This document shows positions 8,323 to 15,713 of a stretch of 47,200 bases of DNA, piece by piece. How positions within the stretch are numbered: the first letter of the stretch is position 1; the number at the start of each line of letters is the position of its first letter. Position numbers and translations under genes: made by a program. Source of the stretch: Streptoalloteichus tenebrarius (GTDB taxonomy: Bacteria; Actinomycetota; Actinomycetes; Mycobacteriales; Pseudonocardiaceae); assembly GCF_024171885.1 (NCBI RefSeq), contig NZ_JAMTCP010000049.1, positions 1 to 47,200 of the forward strand. The letters are read 5' to 3'. The notes under the pieces were generated by a model. It was not told the origin of the DNA, did not search any database, and was given only the letters and a program-made list of their open reading frames with translations.

Positions 8323-10206
8323 TCACAGGCCGGAGTCATCCAGCCCGCCCATCACCAGCGCCAGCCGCCTCGGGCCTGACGAAACCACCCTAACCGGCAC
8401 TCCCCAGTCCTGTCGGGTGAGCCTGCACACCGGGTGTTCCACGGCGGGGTCGTCGTCGCAGCTCGCCGCCTGCGCCACCACGTGCAGCACGCCCTCGGCC
8501 ACCGTGTCCGAGACCACGAGCCGACGGGTGAGCGCGGTGTCCACGCCCGCGCCCTCCACCAGCAGCTCCGGCGGGGAGCAGGTCACCTCCAGCCGCGTCG
8601 ACGGGCCGTAGCGCTCGTCCAGCTTCTGGCCCGGCGGGGGCGTGAACACGACGGCCAGCTCGACCTCGCCGGGGGCCAGGTCGCTCGACGGCCGCCGCAC
8701 CTGGTGCGCCGCGCCCGCCACGAGCCGCGCCGTCACACCCGGCGGCACCGGGCGCTCCAGCCGGTGCGCGGCCGAGGCGACGACCACCAGCTCGCCGTCG
8801 ACCAGCACCGCGCCCGACGGCTCGGCCAGGTCCCCGGCGAGGGTGGACACCTCGCGCGTCTCCGGGTCGTACCGGCGGACCGCGCCGTTGTAGGTGTCGC
8901 AGACCGCGACGCTGCCGTCCGGCAACGCCGCCACGCCCAGCGGGTGCTGGAGCAGCGCCTGGTCCGCCGGCCCGTCCCGGTGGCCGAAGTCGAACAGACC
9001 GGTGCCCACCGCCGTGCGCACGGTGAAGCCGCCCTCGGCGGAGGGCTCGACCCACCGCAGCGCCGAGGTCTCCGAGTCGGCCAGCCACAACCGGTCGCCG
9101 ACCACGGCCAGACCGCTGGTCTGGGCGAAGAACGCCTCCTCGGCCGCGCCGTCGCGCAGCCCCTCCACGGTGGTGCCCGCGAACCGCCGCACGGTGCCCG
9201 CGACCGGGTCGAACAGGCCGAGCGTGTGGTTGCCGGCCATCGCGACCACGACTCCGCCGGCCGGCTCCCACCAGGCCACGTCCCACGGGCTGGTCAGGTC
9301 GACCGCCAACGCCGGGCCGGCGTCCTCGCCGTCGCGCCACTGCTGGCCGGTGCCCGCCACGGTGGTCACGTGGCCGTCGGCCAGGCGCACGCCGCGCAGC
9401 AGGTGGTTGACCGTGTCGGCCACCACGACGTCGTATCCGACGCGCGCGGCGACCTCCGGCGGCAGCACCGCCAGGCCGCTCGGCTCGGAGAAGCTGGCCT
9501 CGTCCGGAGCGCCGTCCGCGCGCCCTCGGGTCCCGGAGCCGATGCGGCGCAGCAGCGACCCCTCGCCGCCGTCGCCGTCCCCGCGCAGCTCGACCAGGCT
9601 GTGGTGCGCGGAGTCGGACACCAGCAGGGAGTCCGGCAACGCGACGACCTTCGCCGGGAACCGCAGGGCGGTCTCGGGGGCCGGCGGGGGGACGTACGGG
9701 CCGTCGCCCCGGTGCAGCGTGCCCTTCGCCTCGTGCTCGGCCACCAGCTCGGTGATGACGCGGCGCAACGCCTCGGCGTGGCCCTCGCCGGCGGCCACGT
9801 GCACGACGTAGCCCTCCGGGTCGACCAGCACCAGCGTCGGCCACGCCTTGACCGCGTACGCCTGCCAGGTGACCAGCTCGGGGTCGTCGAGGACCGGGTG
9901 GTGCACCTCGTACCGCTCGACGGCGGCGGCCAGCGCGTCCGGGTCGGCCTCGTGCGCGAACTTCGGCGAGTGCACGCCGATCGTCACCAGCACGTCGGCG
10001 AACTCGGCCTCCAGCGGGCGCAGCTCGTCCAGGACGTGCAGGCAGTTGATGCAGCAGAACGTCCAGAAGTCGAGCAGCGTGATCTTGCCGCGGAGGTCGG
10101 CGAGCGTGATCTGCTCGCCACCGGTGTTCAGCCAGCCCCTGCCCACCAGCTCGGGGGCGCGGACACGGGCGCGACGAGTCGAAGCGGTCACGACCCAAGC
10201 CAACAC
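8323..10206 (-). CDS. thioredoxin-NHL-repeat protein (NHLRC2-like)
   Basis: The 627-residue product fuses an N-terminal thioredoxin-like domain (about 20-165) to a six-bladed NHL/beta-propeller region and a C-terminal beta domain. The active site is WTFCCINC, with C52-I-N-C55 as the CXXC pair and an extra C51. This layout matches the NHLRC2 family found from bacteria to animals, whose substrate is poorly defined. No signal peptide is evident, so it is probably cytoplasmic. The GTG at 10206 is preceded by AGGA at good spacing; a second GTG five codons on is possible. Confidence 0.88.
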   Translation of the reverse strand: MLAWVVTASTRRARVRAPELVGRGWLNTGGEQITLADLRGKITLLDFWTFCCINCLHVLDELRPLEAEFADVLVTIGVHSPKFAHEADPDALAAAVERYEVHHPVLDDPELVTWQAYAVKAWPTLVLVDPEGYVVHVAAGEGHAEALRRVITELVAEHEAKGTLHRGDGPYVPPPAPETALRFPAKVVALPDSLLVSDSAHHSLVELRGDGDGGEGSLLRRIGSGTRGRADGAPDEASFSEPSGLAVLPPEVAARVGYDVVVADTVNHLLRGVRLADGHVTTVAGTGQQWRDGEDAGPALAVDLTSPWDVAWWEPAGGVVVAMAGNHTLGLFDPVAGTVRRFAGTTVEGLRDGAAEEAFFAQTSGLAVVGDRLWLADSETSALRWVEPSAEGGFTVRTAVGTGLFDFGHRDGPADQALLQHPLGVAALPDGSVAVCDTYNGAVRRYDPETREVSTLAGDLAEPSGAVLVDGELVVVASAAHRLERPVPPGVTARLVAGAAHQVRRPSSDLAPGEVELAVVFTPPPGQKLDERYGPSTRLEVTCSPPELLVEGAGVDTALTRRLVVSDTVAEGVLHVVAQAASCDDDPAVEHPVCRLTRQDWGVPVRVVSSGPRRLALVMGGLDDSGL

Positions 10207-10359
10207 CAGCGGTCCTGGGCGCTGTTCCCCGTCCCGTCATCTGGGAGGCTGGGGGCGGACACGATGGCAGGTCGCACGCGGTCCGGCACGGCGCGCGGCC
10301 GCCGCGACAGCGGCGCCTGGCTCGTGGCGTCTCAGCGCTCTCCCCTTCGGCCGCCGAAC

Positions 10360-10391
10360 TTGACTCTCACATTGATGTGAAGGTTTAGCGT
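10360..10391 (+). promoter_or_regulatory. MerR-type promoter with overlong spacer
   Basis: A -35 TTGACT (10360-10365) and a -10 TAGCGT (10386-10391) are separated by 20 bp. The spacer contains the palindrome TCACATTGATGTGA (10367-10380). A 19-20-bp spacer filled by a palindrome is the hallmark of promoters activated by MerR-family proteins. It drives the alpha/beta hydrolase gene. No MerR gene lies in the window. Confidence 0.7.
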
Positions 10392-10431
10392 GCGCCTCGC
10401 AGCGCACGAGACCCACGTCAAGGGGGAGACG

Positions 10432-11220
10432 ATGCCCAGCGTCCGCACTGCTGGCTCCACGGTCCACTACGAGGTCACCGGCAGCGGCCCCGGTCTGGTG
10501 ATGGTCCACGGCACCGGAGGCGACGGGCGGGCCAACTTCGGCCACCTCGTCGACCGGTTCGCCGACGCCCGTACGGTCATCACGCCCGACTACTCCGGCA
10601 GCGGGGAGACCACCGACGGCGGCGGCCCGCTGACCCTGGACCAGCTCGTCGACCAGGTGGTCGCCGCGACCGACGCGGTCACCGACGAGCCGGTCGACCT
10701 CCTCGGCTTCTCGCTCGGCGCGGTGGTGGCGGCGGCGACGGCGGCCAAGCACCCCGAGCGGGTGCGGCGGCTGGTGCTGCTCGCCGGATGGCTGCGCCAC
10801 GACGACCCCCGCCACCAGCTCAACTTCGACCTCTGGCGGCGGCTGGGGAACGGCGAGCCGAGCCTGTTCCACCGGTTCCTGACGTTGACCGGCTTCAGCC
10901 CCGCGTACCTGTCCCGGCTCGGGCACCAGGGCCTGGCCGAGCTGCTCGCGAACTTCACGACGGCGCCCGGCGTGCTGCGCCAGGTCGACCTCGACCTCCG
11001 GGCCGACATCCGGGACCGGGCGCACCTGGTGACCGCGCCGACCCTGGTGGTCGGCAACCGGCAGGACCAGATGGTGCCGGTCGAGCAGACCCGCGCCCTG
11101 CACGAGGCCATCCCCGGCAGCCGCTACGCCGAACTGGACAGCGGGCACCTCGTCCTGTTCGAGCGGCCGGACGAGCTGGTCGCCCTCGTCAGGGACTTCC
11201 TTCTCGACGACGCCGACTGA
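10432..11220 (+). CDS. alpha/beta-fold hydrolase
   Basis: This 262-residue hydrolase has the oxyanion segment MVHGTGGDG, a nucleophile elbow GFSLGA, a late acid in VVGNRQDQMVP and the catalytic His in DSGHLVLFERPDE. The family includes esterases, C-C hydrolases and lactonases; the substrate cannot be read. The ATG at 10432 follows AGGGGGAG; an in-frame start at 10390 would fall inside the promoter. Upstream is a MerR-type promoter, so expression is probably inducible. The stop codon opens a 10-bp tandem repeat. Confidence 0.88.
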   Translation: MPSVRTAGSTVHYEVTGSGPGLVMVHGTGGDGRANFGHLVDRFADARTVITPDYSGSGETTDGGGPLTLDQLVDQVVAATDAVTDEPVDLLGFSLGAVVAAATAAKHPERVRRLVLLAGWLRHDDPRHQLNFDLWRRLGNGEPSLFHRFLTLTGFSPAYLSRLGHQGLAELLANFTTAPGVLRQVDLDLRADIRDRAHLVTAPTLVVGNRQDQMVPVEQTRALHEAIPGSRYAELDSGHLVLFERPDELVALVRDFLLDDAD

Positions 11221-11267
11221 GGCGGCGTGAGGCCGGCTGAGGCCGACTGAGGCCGCGTGAGGCTGGC
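11218..11267 (+). repeat. five 10-bp tandem repeats starting at the stop codon
   Basis: Five consecutive 10-mers beginning TGAGGC (TGAGGCGGCG, TGAGGCCGGC, TGAGGCCGAC, TGAGGCCGCG, TGAGGCTGGC) start exactly at the hydrolase stop codon. The period is close to one helical turn. Confidence 0.8.
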
Positions 11268-11306
11268 CGGGCGCGGTCACGGGCTGGACAGGCGCGGCGG
11301 TGGGCG

Positions 11307-12062
11307 GTGGAATCGGCCCCGATGGCCATGATCCCGTACGACCGCACCACCGCCGCGGCCTACCGGACGGCCGGCGAGGTGCCGCGCGAGGGACTGGCGT
11401 GGTGGCGGAAGGCGGTCGCGCCGTACGTCGGCGGAGCCGAGATGATCATCGATGTCGGTGCGGGGACCGGCGCGTTCGCGACCGCCTTCGCCGAGTGGTT
11501 CGACGTGCGGGTCACCGCCGTCGACCCCTCGCCGCAGATGCGGGCGCTGATCCCGGCGCACCCGCTGGTCGACGTCGTCGCCGGCACGGCGGAGTCGCTG
11601 CCCGTGGCCGACGACGCCGCCGACGCGGCGTGGATCTCCACGGCGATCCACCACCTCGCCGACCTCGACGCGGCGGCCAGGGAGCTGCGGCGGGTGCTCT
11701 GCCTCGGCGCTCCGGTGCTGATCCGCGACGTCTTCCCCGGCCGGCACGAGGGCGTCCGGCTGTTCCAGTACTTCCCCGAGGCGACGAAGGCGCTGTCCGA
11801 CTTCCCGACCGTGGAGCGGGTCTGCGCGGCGTTCGCCGACGCCGGGTTCGAGCGGGTGCTGTCGCTGGGCCTGGTGCCGCAGCAGACCGCGCCCAGTCTC
11901 CGGGTCGCGGCCGAGCGCATCCACCGGGAGGCGAACACGGTGTTGCGCAGGCTCAGCGACGAGGAGTTCGCGCGCGGCATGAGCCGCATGTGGGCGTCGG
12001 CCGCGGCCGAGGACCCGCCCGCGCCGGTGATCGACCACCTCGACCTGTTGGTCCTGTGCTGA
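11307..12062 (+). CDS. class I SAM-dependent methyltransferase
   Basis: The 251-residue product has motif I IIDVGAGTGAFA, an acidic post-I residue in VTAVDPSPQM, and AWISTAIHHLADLDAAARELRRVL typical of the methyltransferase_11 (UbiE-like) fold. The acceptor is unknown. The start is a GTG at 11307 or an ATG at 11322 (MAMIPYDRT); neither has a strong Shine-Dalgarno sequence. It may be co-transcribed with the hydrolase 87 bp upstream, since no terminator separates them. Confidence 0.85.
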   Translation: MESAPMAMIPYDRTTAAAYRTAGEVPREGLAWWRKAVAPYVGGAEMIIDVGAGTGAFATAFAEWFDVRVTAVDPSPQMRALIPAHPLVDVVAGTAESLPVADDAADAAWISTAIHHLADLDAAARELRRVLCLGAPVLIRDVFPGRHEGVRLFQYFPEATKALSDFPTVERVCAAFADAGFERVLSLGLVPQQTAPSLRVAAERIHREANTVLRRLSDEEFARGMSRMWASAAAEDPPAPVIDHLDLLVLC

Positions 12063-12097
12063 CCGCCCTTCGAAGAGCCGAACGTCCCCGACAACGC

Positions 12098-12132
12098 CGA
12101 GTGCCCCGGCCGTGTGGTGGCCGGGGCACTCG
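12098..12132. terminator. bidirectional hairpin terminator
   Basis: A perfect 14-bp stem (CGAGTGCCCCGGCC and its complement) with the loop GTGTGGT lies between the convergent methyltransferase and PAP2 genes. Confidence 0.85.
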
Positions 12133-12158
12133 TGCGTGTCGGGGAGCCGGTGCTCAGC

Positions 12159-12824
12159 TCAGCGCACGCGGGGGAGGACCACGGTCTGGTCGGGGTCACG
12201 GGCCAACACAACCGTGTCGGCGGTGTCGAGGGCGTGGGCGTGGGCGTCGGCGTCGCTGCCGGCTCGACTCCCCGGCCCGCCCGGCCGCTGGCCGGGGAGG
12301 CGGTTGCGCAGCAGCCGGGCGGCCCACCGCACGAGCAGCGTCGCCACGAGGCCGACGACCGCGCCGCACAGGATGTCGGCGGGCCAGTGCACCCCCACGA
12401 ACACGCGGGACAGCGCGACCAGGACGGCGGGGACGGCGAGCCCGATCCCCCAGGACACGGAGACGAACACGCCCACGACCAGGGCCACGGTCACCGCCGC
12501 GGTGGCGTGGTTGCTGGGGAAGGACACGCCCGGCTCGTGCTGCACGAGCTGCACGACCGAACGGCTCTCGAACGGGCGGCGGGACAGCTCCATCCAGCGC
12601 AGGACCCGGTTCACCGCGAAACCGACGGCCAGCGCCGCGCCGACCTGGCCGACCATCCACAGGTTGTCCAGCCGGGTCCGGCCGCGCATGGCCAGCAGCA
12701 TCGTCACGGCGCCCGCGACGAACACCAGGTAGATCAGCGGGCCGGCGGCGAACCGGCCGAGCGCGTCGAGCAGCGGGCTGCGGCCGGCCAGCCCGTTGAT
12801 CGCGTCGAATACCAGGTCGTTCAC
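12159..12824 (-). CDS. PAP2-family membrane phosphatase
   Basis: This 221-residue polytopic protein carries all three PAP2 motifs. The first is R76-X6-R83-P84, with Arg in place of the usual Lys. The others are PSNH (103-106) and S139-R140-X3-G144-X-H146-X3-D150. It probably dephosphorylates undecaprenyl pyrophosphate or another lipid phosphate at the outer membrane face. After about residue 170 a charged cytoplasmic tail ends with two TVVL motifs (T204, T214), the motif also repeated in the VanW protein tail at 5384-7867. The start is the GTG at 12824. Confidence 0.88.
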   Translation of the reverse strand: MNDLVFDAINGLAGRSPLLDALGRFAAGPLIYLVFVAGAVTMLLAMRGRTRLDNLWMVGQVGAALAVGFAVNRVLRWMELSRRPFESRSVVQLVQHEPGVSFPSNHATAAVTVALVVGVFVSVSWGIGLAVPAVLVALSRVFVGVHWPADILCGAVVGLVATLLVRWAARLLRNRLPGQRPGGPGSRAGSDADAHAHALDTADTVVLARDPDQTVVLPRVR

Positions 12825-12891
12825 GACCTCAGCTACCCCGCTTTCCTGAACGTCCGGTGACCCTGACCCGTCCGATCATTCCAGCGCTCAT

Positions 12892-12968
12892 CGAGTGACA
12901 CGTGGTCGGTTGATCACTGGGCCCGCCTGCGCGGACGTCGGGCTGTGGCGGGGCTCACCTGTCACTCG
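12892..12968. promoter_or_regulatory. widely spaced 9-bp inverted repeat upstream of protease gene
   Basis: CGAGTGACA (12892-12900) and TGTCACTCG (12960-12968) are exact inverted copies with about 59 bp between them, in the 261-bp region between PAP2 and protease. They could be looped operator halves; function is unproven. Confidence 0.35.
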
Positions 12969-13085
12969 TGAGAGGGAGCACATTTCTCGGCCGTACCTCA
13001 ACTGGGTGCCTCCGGACCGGCGGCACACCGGGACGAACCCGCCCCGCGACCCGCGGGCCGGGGGACTCGGACCAGAGGGGAGAGC

Positions 13086-14705
13086 ATGAGCACAGCGCAG
13101 CGAACAGGCGGTGTGGTCGCCGTGGCCGTGGTGATGGGCGGTCTGCTGGCCGTCGCCGCCCCGGCCGGGGCCACGGAACCCACGGGGCCCCACAGGTCCG
13201 CCGAGTCCATGGCGCCCGCGGTGCCCTCGGTGTCCTCGGTGCCCGCGGTGCCGAACAACGGCAGCGCGGCGCGCGGCGGGGACGCGGCGCCGTTGTTGCG
13301 GTCCACCGACCCGGCGGCGAAACGCTTTCGTGCCGTCGGGCGGCTCGTCAACAACGACGGGGTGCACTGCACCGCCACCGTGGTGGCCGGCGACGGGCAG
13401 GTCCGACCGAACGCCAGGGCGCTCGTCGTCACCAACGGGCACTGCGTGACCGACCAGTTGACGACGAACGAGGTCAGGGTCGACCAGTCGACGGAACAGG
13501 GGAGCGCCGCGTGGCGGTTCACCCCGGCCTACTTCGTCGACACCGTCGACCAGCACCGCGCCTTCGGGGTCGCCCGCGTCCGCTACGCGACGATGAAGGC
13601 GGTCGACGTCGCCGTGGTCGAGCTGGACACGACCTACGGCGAGCTGGCCGGGATCGACGTCCGCCCGCTGCGGCTGGACGGCAGGACGCCAAGGGCCGGC
13701 GAGGCCGTCGAGGTGGCTCACGCGCCGTTCAACGACCTCCCGGAGGACCAGCAGTTCCTGCGGCTCTCCCGCTGTCGGGCCCGGGGCGTCGTCAACGTCG
13801 CCGAGGACCCCTGGCTGTGGACCGGCGCGGTGGCCAACGACTGCGCCGGGATCGTCGGCGGCTCGTCCGGGTCGCCGATGGTGCGCGCGGGAGACGACCG
13901 GGTCGTCGCCCTGCTCAACACGACGGTCGAGCCCGGCTACAGCGGCGAGTGCATGCTCGGCCGTCCCTGCGAGGCGGGGAAGGACGGTGTGACCGCGCGC
14001 CAGGGCAGGTCCTACGCGATCCCGGCTCGGGCTCTCGCCGGCTGTCTCACGGGCGACCAGTTCACGCCCGGCGTCCCGCGATGCGAACTCGATCCCGGGC
14101 AGAAGCTCACGGTCACCCAGCAGCTCGGCGTGACGCGGTCCAGCGTGACCCGGGCCGACGGCACGAGCAGCCCCGCCCGGTGGCAGGCCGCCCTCGGTGG
14201 GGACGGGGTCCGGTACGCGCGGGTGAAGGTCGGCCCCTTCGGGACCACCGACTGCGCCGACCCCGCCGGCTACGGCCCGGTGTTCGCGCTCGCCGACCGG
14301 CCCGTCTTCGACGACCCGCTCCCGCGCGGGGAGAACCTGTACGTGCTGTGCGCGGTCGGCGGACCCGGCCCGGTCGCCGGCAGGGGGTGGCAGCCGTACC
14401 GGTTCGCGTCGCTGGCCGCCGTGCGGGTGGACGACACCCCGCCCACGGTGGAGCCGGTCGTCGACGTGTGGGAGACCGAGGAGAGCTGGTCGGTGAATCC
14501 GATCTTCCAGATCTGGGAGATCACCGGGTACGAGATCAAGTACGGCCCCCGGGCGACGACCGACTGCGCCGACCCCGCCGGGTACCGGCCCTACCGGCGG
14601 ATCCCGACCTTCCTGGCCAAGAAGGACGCGCCGTGGCGCTTCTGCGCGGTGGGCCTCGACCACGCCGACAACCGCACCGCCCCGAAGGTGGTCGATCTCG
14701 GCTGA
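13086..14705 (+). CDS. secreted trypsin-like serine protease with duplicated C-terminal domain
   Basis: The 539-residue product starts with a signal peptide (hydrophobic core 9-24, cleavage probably near AGA-TE at 29-30). The trypsin-like triad is visible as H119 (TNGHC), D174 (AVDVAVVEL) and S261 (GSSGSP), with C95-C120 a likely disulfide. After about residue 370 come two related segments sharing the exact string TTDCADPAGY at 387-396 and 491-500, each followed by a second Cys (LYVLCAV, WRFCAV). This is a 104-residue tandem duplication of unknown function, perhaps substrate or wall binding. The ATG follows AGGGGAG. The substrate is unknown. Confidence 0.88.
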   Translation: MSTAQRTGGVVAVAVVMGGLLAVAAPAGATEPTGPHRSAESMAPAVPSVSSVPAVPNNGSAARGGDAAPLLRSTDPAAKRFRAVGRLVNNDGVHCTATVVAGDGQVRPNARALVVTNGHCVTDQLTTNEVRVDQSTEQGSAAWRFTPAYFVDTVDQHRAFGVARVRYATMKAVDVAVVELDTTYGELAGIDVRPLRLDGRTPRAGEAVEVAHAPFNDLPEDQQFLRLSRCRARGVVNVAEDPWLWTGAVANDCAGIVGGSSGSPMVRAGDDRVVALLNTTVEPGYSGECMLGRPCEAGKDGVTARQGRSYAIPARALAGCLTGDQFTPGVPRCELDPGQKLTVTQQLGVTRSSVTRADGTSSPARWQAALGGDGVRYARVKVGPFGTTDCADPAGYGPVFALADRPVFDDPLPRGENLYVLCAVGGPGPVAGRGWQPYRFASLAAVRVDDTPPTVEPVVDVWETEESWSVNPIFQIWEITGYEIKYGPRATTDCADPAGYRPYRRIPTFLAKKDAPWRFCAVGLDHADNRTAPKVVDLG

Positions 14706-14724
14706 TCCGCCCGCGCGCGCGTCA

Positions 14725-14758
14725 GGGGCCGGGCACGGGACCTCCTGTGCCCGGCCCC
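14725..14758 (+). terminator. terminator of the protease gene
   Basis: A perfect 12-bp stem (GGGGCCGGGCAC and its complement) with a 10-base loop lies 19 bp after the protease stop codon. Confidence 0.85.
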
Positions 14759-14978
14759 TCGCGTCGGTGTCGCCGGGAGGGCGGCAGCGCCCCGGCCCTC
14801 GCCAGGGTCGGCTCCCTCGCCAGGAGGTCGGCTTCGCGCACCGGCCGCGCGCGTTCGCGCGTCCGGCGCGGGCGGGAGAGGAAGTCGATCGCGCGGGCGC
14901 GTTGGGCAATCGCGCGTTTCTTGATCACGGGCCGGTGACGGGCGCGGGGGCGGCGGCCACGGGGCCCGGACGTGGGAA

Positions 14979-15023
14979 ACCCCGCGGTGCTGCCAGGTCG
15001 GGGGTCCGACAGCACCGCGGGGT
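14979..15023. terminator. orphan 14-bp stem hairpin
   Basis: ACCCCGCGGTGCTG pairs perfectly with its complement at 15010-15023 across a 17-base loop. No gene ends nearby, so it may terminate an unseen short transcript. Confidence 0.55.
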
Positions 15024-15073
15024 CGTCTGGAACATCGGTTCCTTACTCGGCCGCGTTACACCCATTCGGGTTG

Positions 15074-15087
15074 GTGACCGCGGTCAC
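15074..15087. promoter_or_regulatory. 14-bp perfect palindrome
   Basis: GTGACCGCGGTCAC is self-complementary over all 14 bases, in a non-coding stretch. It resembles a dimeric regulator site, but no gene start lies next to it. Confidence 0.3.
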
Positions 15088-15144
15088 TGCGCAGCAGGTC
15101 GCCGATGGTCCCGCAGTATTTCACTCTTCTGGCGGAAAAGAAAA

Positions 15145-15183
15145 GAGCGGCCTCGGTGCGCGGGAGGTGCACCGAGGCCGCTC
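15145..15183 (-). terminator. rho-independent terminator of the 52-residue gene
   Basis: A perfect 15-bp stem (GAGCGGCCTCGGTGC and its complement) with a 9-base loop is followed on the minus strand by TCTTTTCTTTTCC. It lies 70 bp past the stop codon of the small leftward gene. Confidence 0.85.
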
Positions 15184-15253
15184 GAGCCTCCGGAGGGCGC
15201 CGCGGCGGGAGGGCTTGCCCGGTCGAGGATGGGCGGCCGCCGCGGCGGTCCAC

Positions 15254-15412
15254 TCAGCGGAGGGAGTTCACCTGAGCCTGGGCGATCACCATCAGCTCGT
15301 GCCGCAGCGCCGGAGTGGCGGCGGCGTCGATCGCACGGGTCACTGCGCGGCGAGTCCGGGCCTGTGCACGGCGGGCGCGGATCTTCGCGGCGAGGTTCAT
15401 CGGGTTGCTCAT
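15254..15412 (-). CDS. small basic protein, 52 residues
   Basis: The product begins MSNPMNLAAKIRARRAQ and is a mostly helical, Arg/Ala-rich 52-mer ending QAQVNSLR. I do not recognise a characterised family, though short basic proteins of this kind recur in Pseudonocardiaceae (recollection, not verified). AAGGGG abuts the ATG at 15412, so the Met at 15400, about 12 bases further, could also serve. Support for a real gene comes from its own strong U-tailed terminator 70 bp downstream. The basic helix might bind nucleic acid; that is speculation. Confidence 0.6.
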   Translation of the reverse strand: MSNPMNLAAKIRARRAQARTRRAVTRAIDAAATPALRHELMVIAQAQVNSLR

Positions 15413-15600
15413 CCCCTTGGGTCTCGACTCTTCGGCGGCACGACAAGTATGCGGCACACTCAGGCCGGTTCGCACCCGATTCTTCGGTGAGGTGGCGCAC
15501 AAACCGACGATTCGTCGGCGAATGCGGGGTGAACGCCGTCTGTCTTGCGGGCGGATCTGTGATCTGCCGGACATTGCTGTAACGCGGGTTGGGCCGGGAG

Positions 15601-15618
15601 TGTGAGCCGGGGCTCACA
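15601..15618. promoter_or_regulatory. 18-bp inverted repeat
   Basis: TGTGAGCC-GG-GGCTCACA is a perfect 8-bp inverted repeat with a 2-bp centre. It could be an operator for the leftward 52-residue gene or part of the 3' end of the ATPase transcript. Confidence 0.4.
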
Positions 15619-15644
15619 TCCGCGTATCACGATCAGGTTTTCTC

Positions 15645-15675
15645 GGGCTCTCTAGAAAAAGATCTAGAAAAGCCC
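15645..15675 (-). terminator. AT-rich hairpin downstream of the ATPase gene
   Basis: GGGCT (15645) pairs with AGCCC (15671), and inner TCTAGA copies (15651-15656, 15663-15668) can pair as well. It is 38 bp past the ATPase stop codon and followed on the minus strand by GAGAAAACC, so it is a possible terminator of unusual composition. Confidence 0.45.
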
Positions 15676-15713
15676 CGGGACCCCGCGCCGGCGGTGATCA
15701 TTCGGGCGCGTGG

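Larger units (their letters stand above)
14706..15253. other. non-coding stretch with three hairpins and a palindrome
   Basis: This 548-bp gap holds the protease terminator (14725-14758), a second strong hairpin (14979-15023), a 14-bp palindrome GTGACCGCGGTCAC (15074-15087) and the terminator of the 52-residue gene (15145-15183). An Arg-rich minus frame at 14722-15015 crosses two hairpins and is not convincing. The hairpin at 14979 follows no visible gene, so a short RNA upstream of it is possible. Confidence 0.5.
15413..15713. other. intergenic stretch with palindrome and TCTAGA hairpin
   Basis: The stretch carries the probable promoter region of the 52-residue gene, an 18-bp palindrome at 15601-15618 and a TCTAGA-containing hairpin at 15645-15675. 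It is AT-richer than its surroundings around 15610-15670. No gene is visible. Confidence 0.5.

Noticed and set aside
14722-15015. Arg-rich 97-residue minus-strand frame
   Set aside because: It begins inside one hairpin and ends inside another, has no ribosome binding site, and resembles only generic GC-rich translation.
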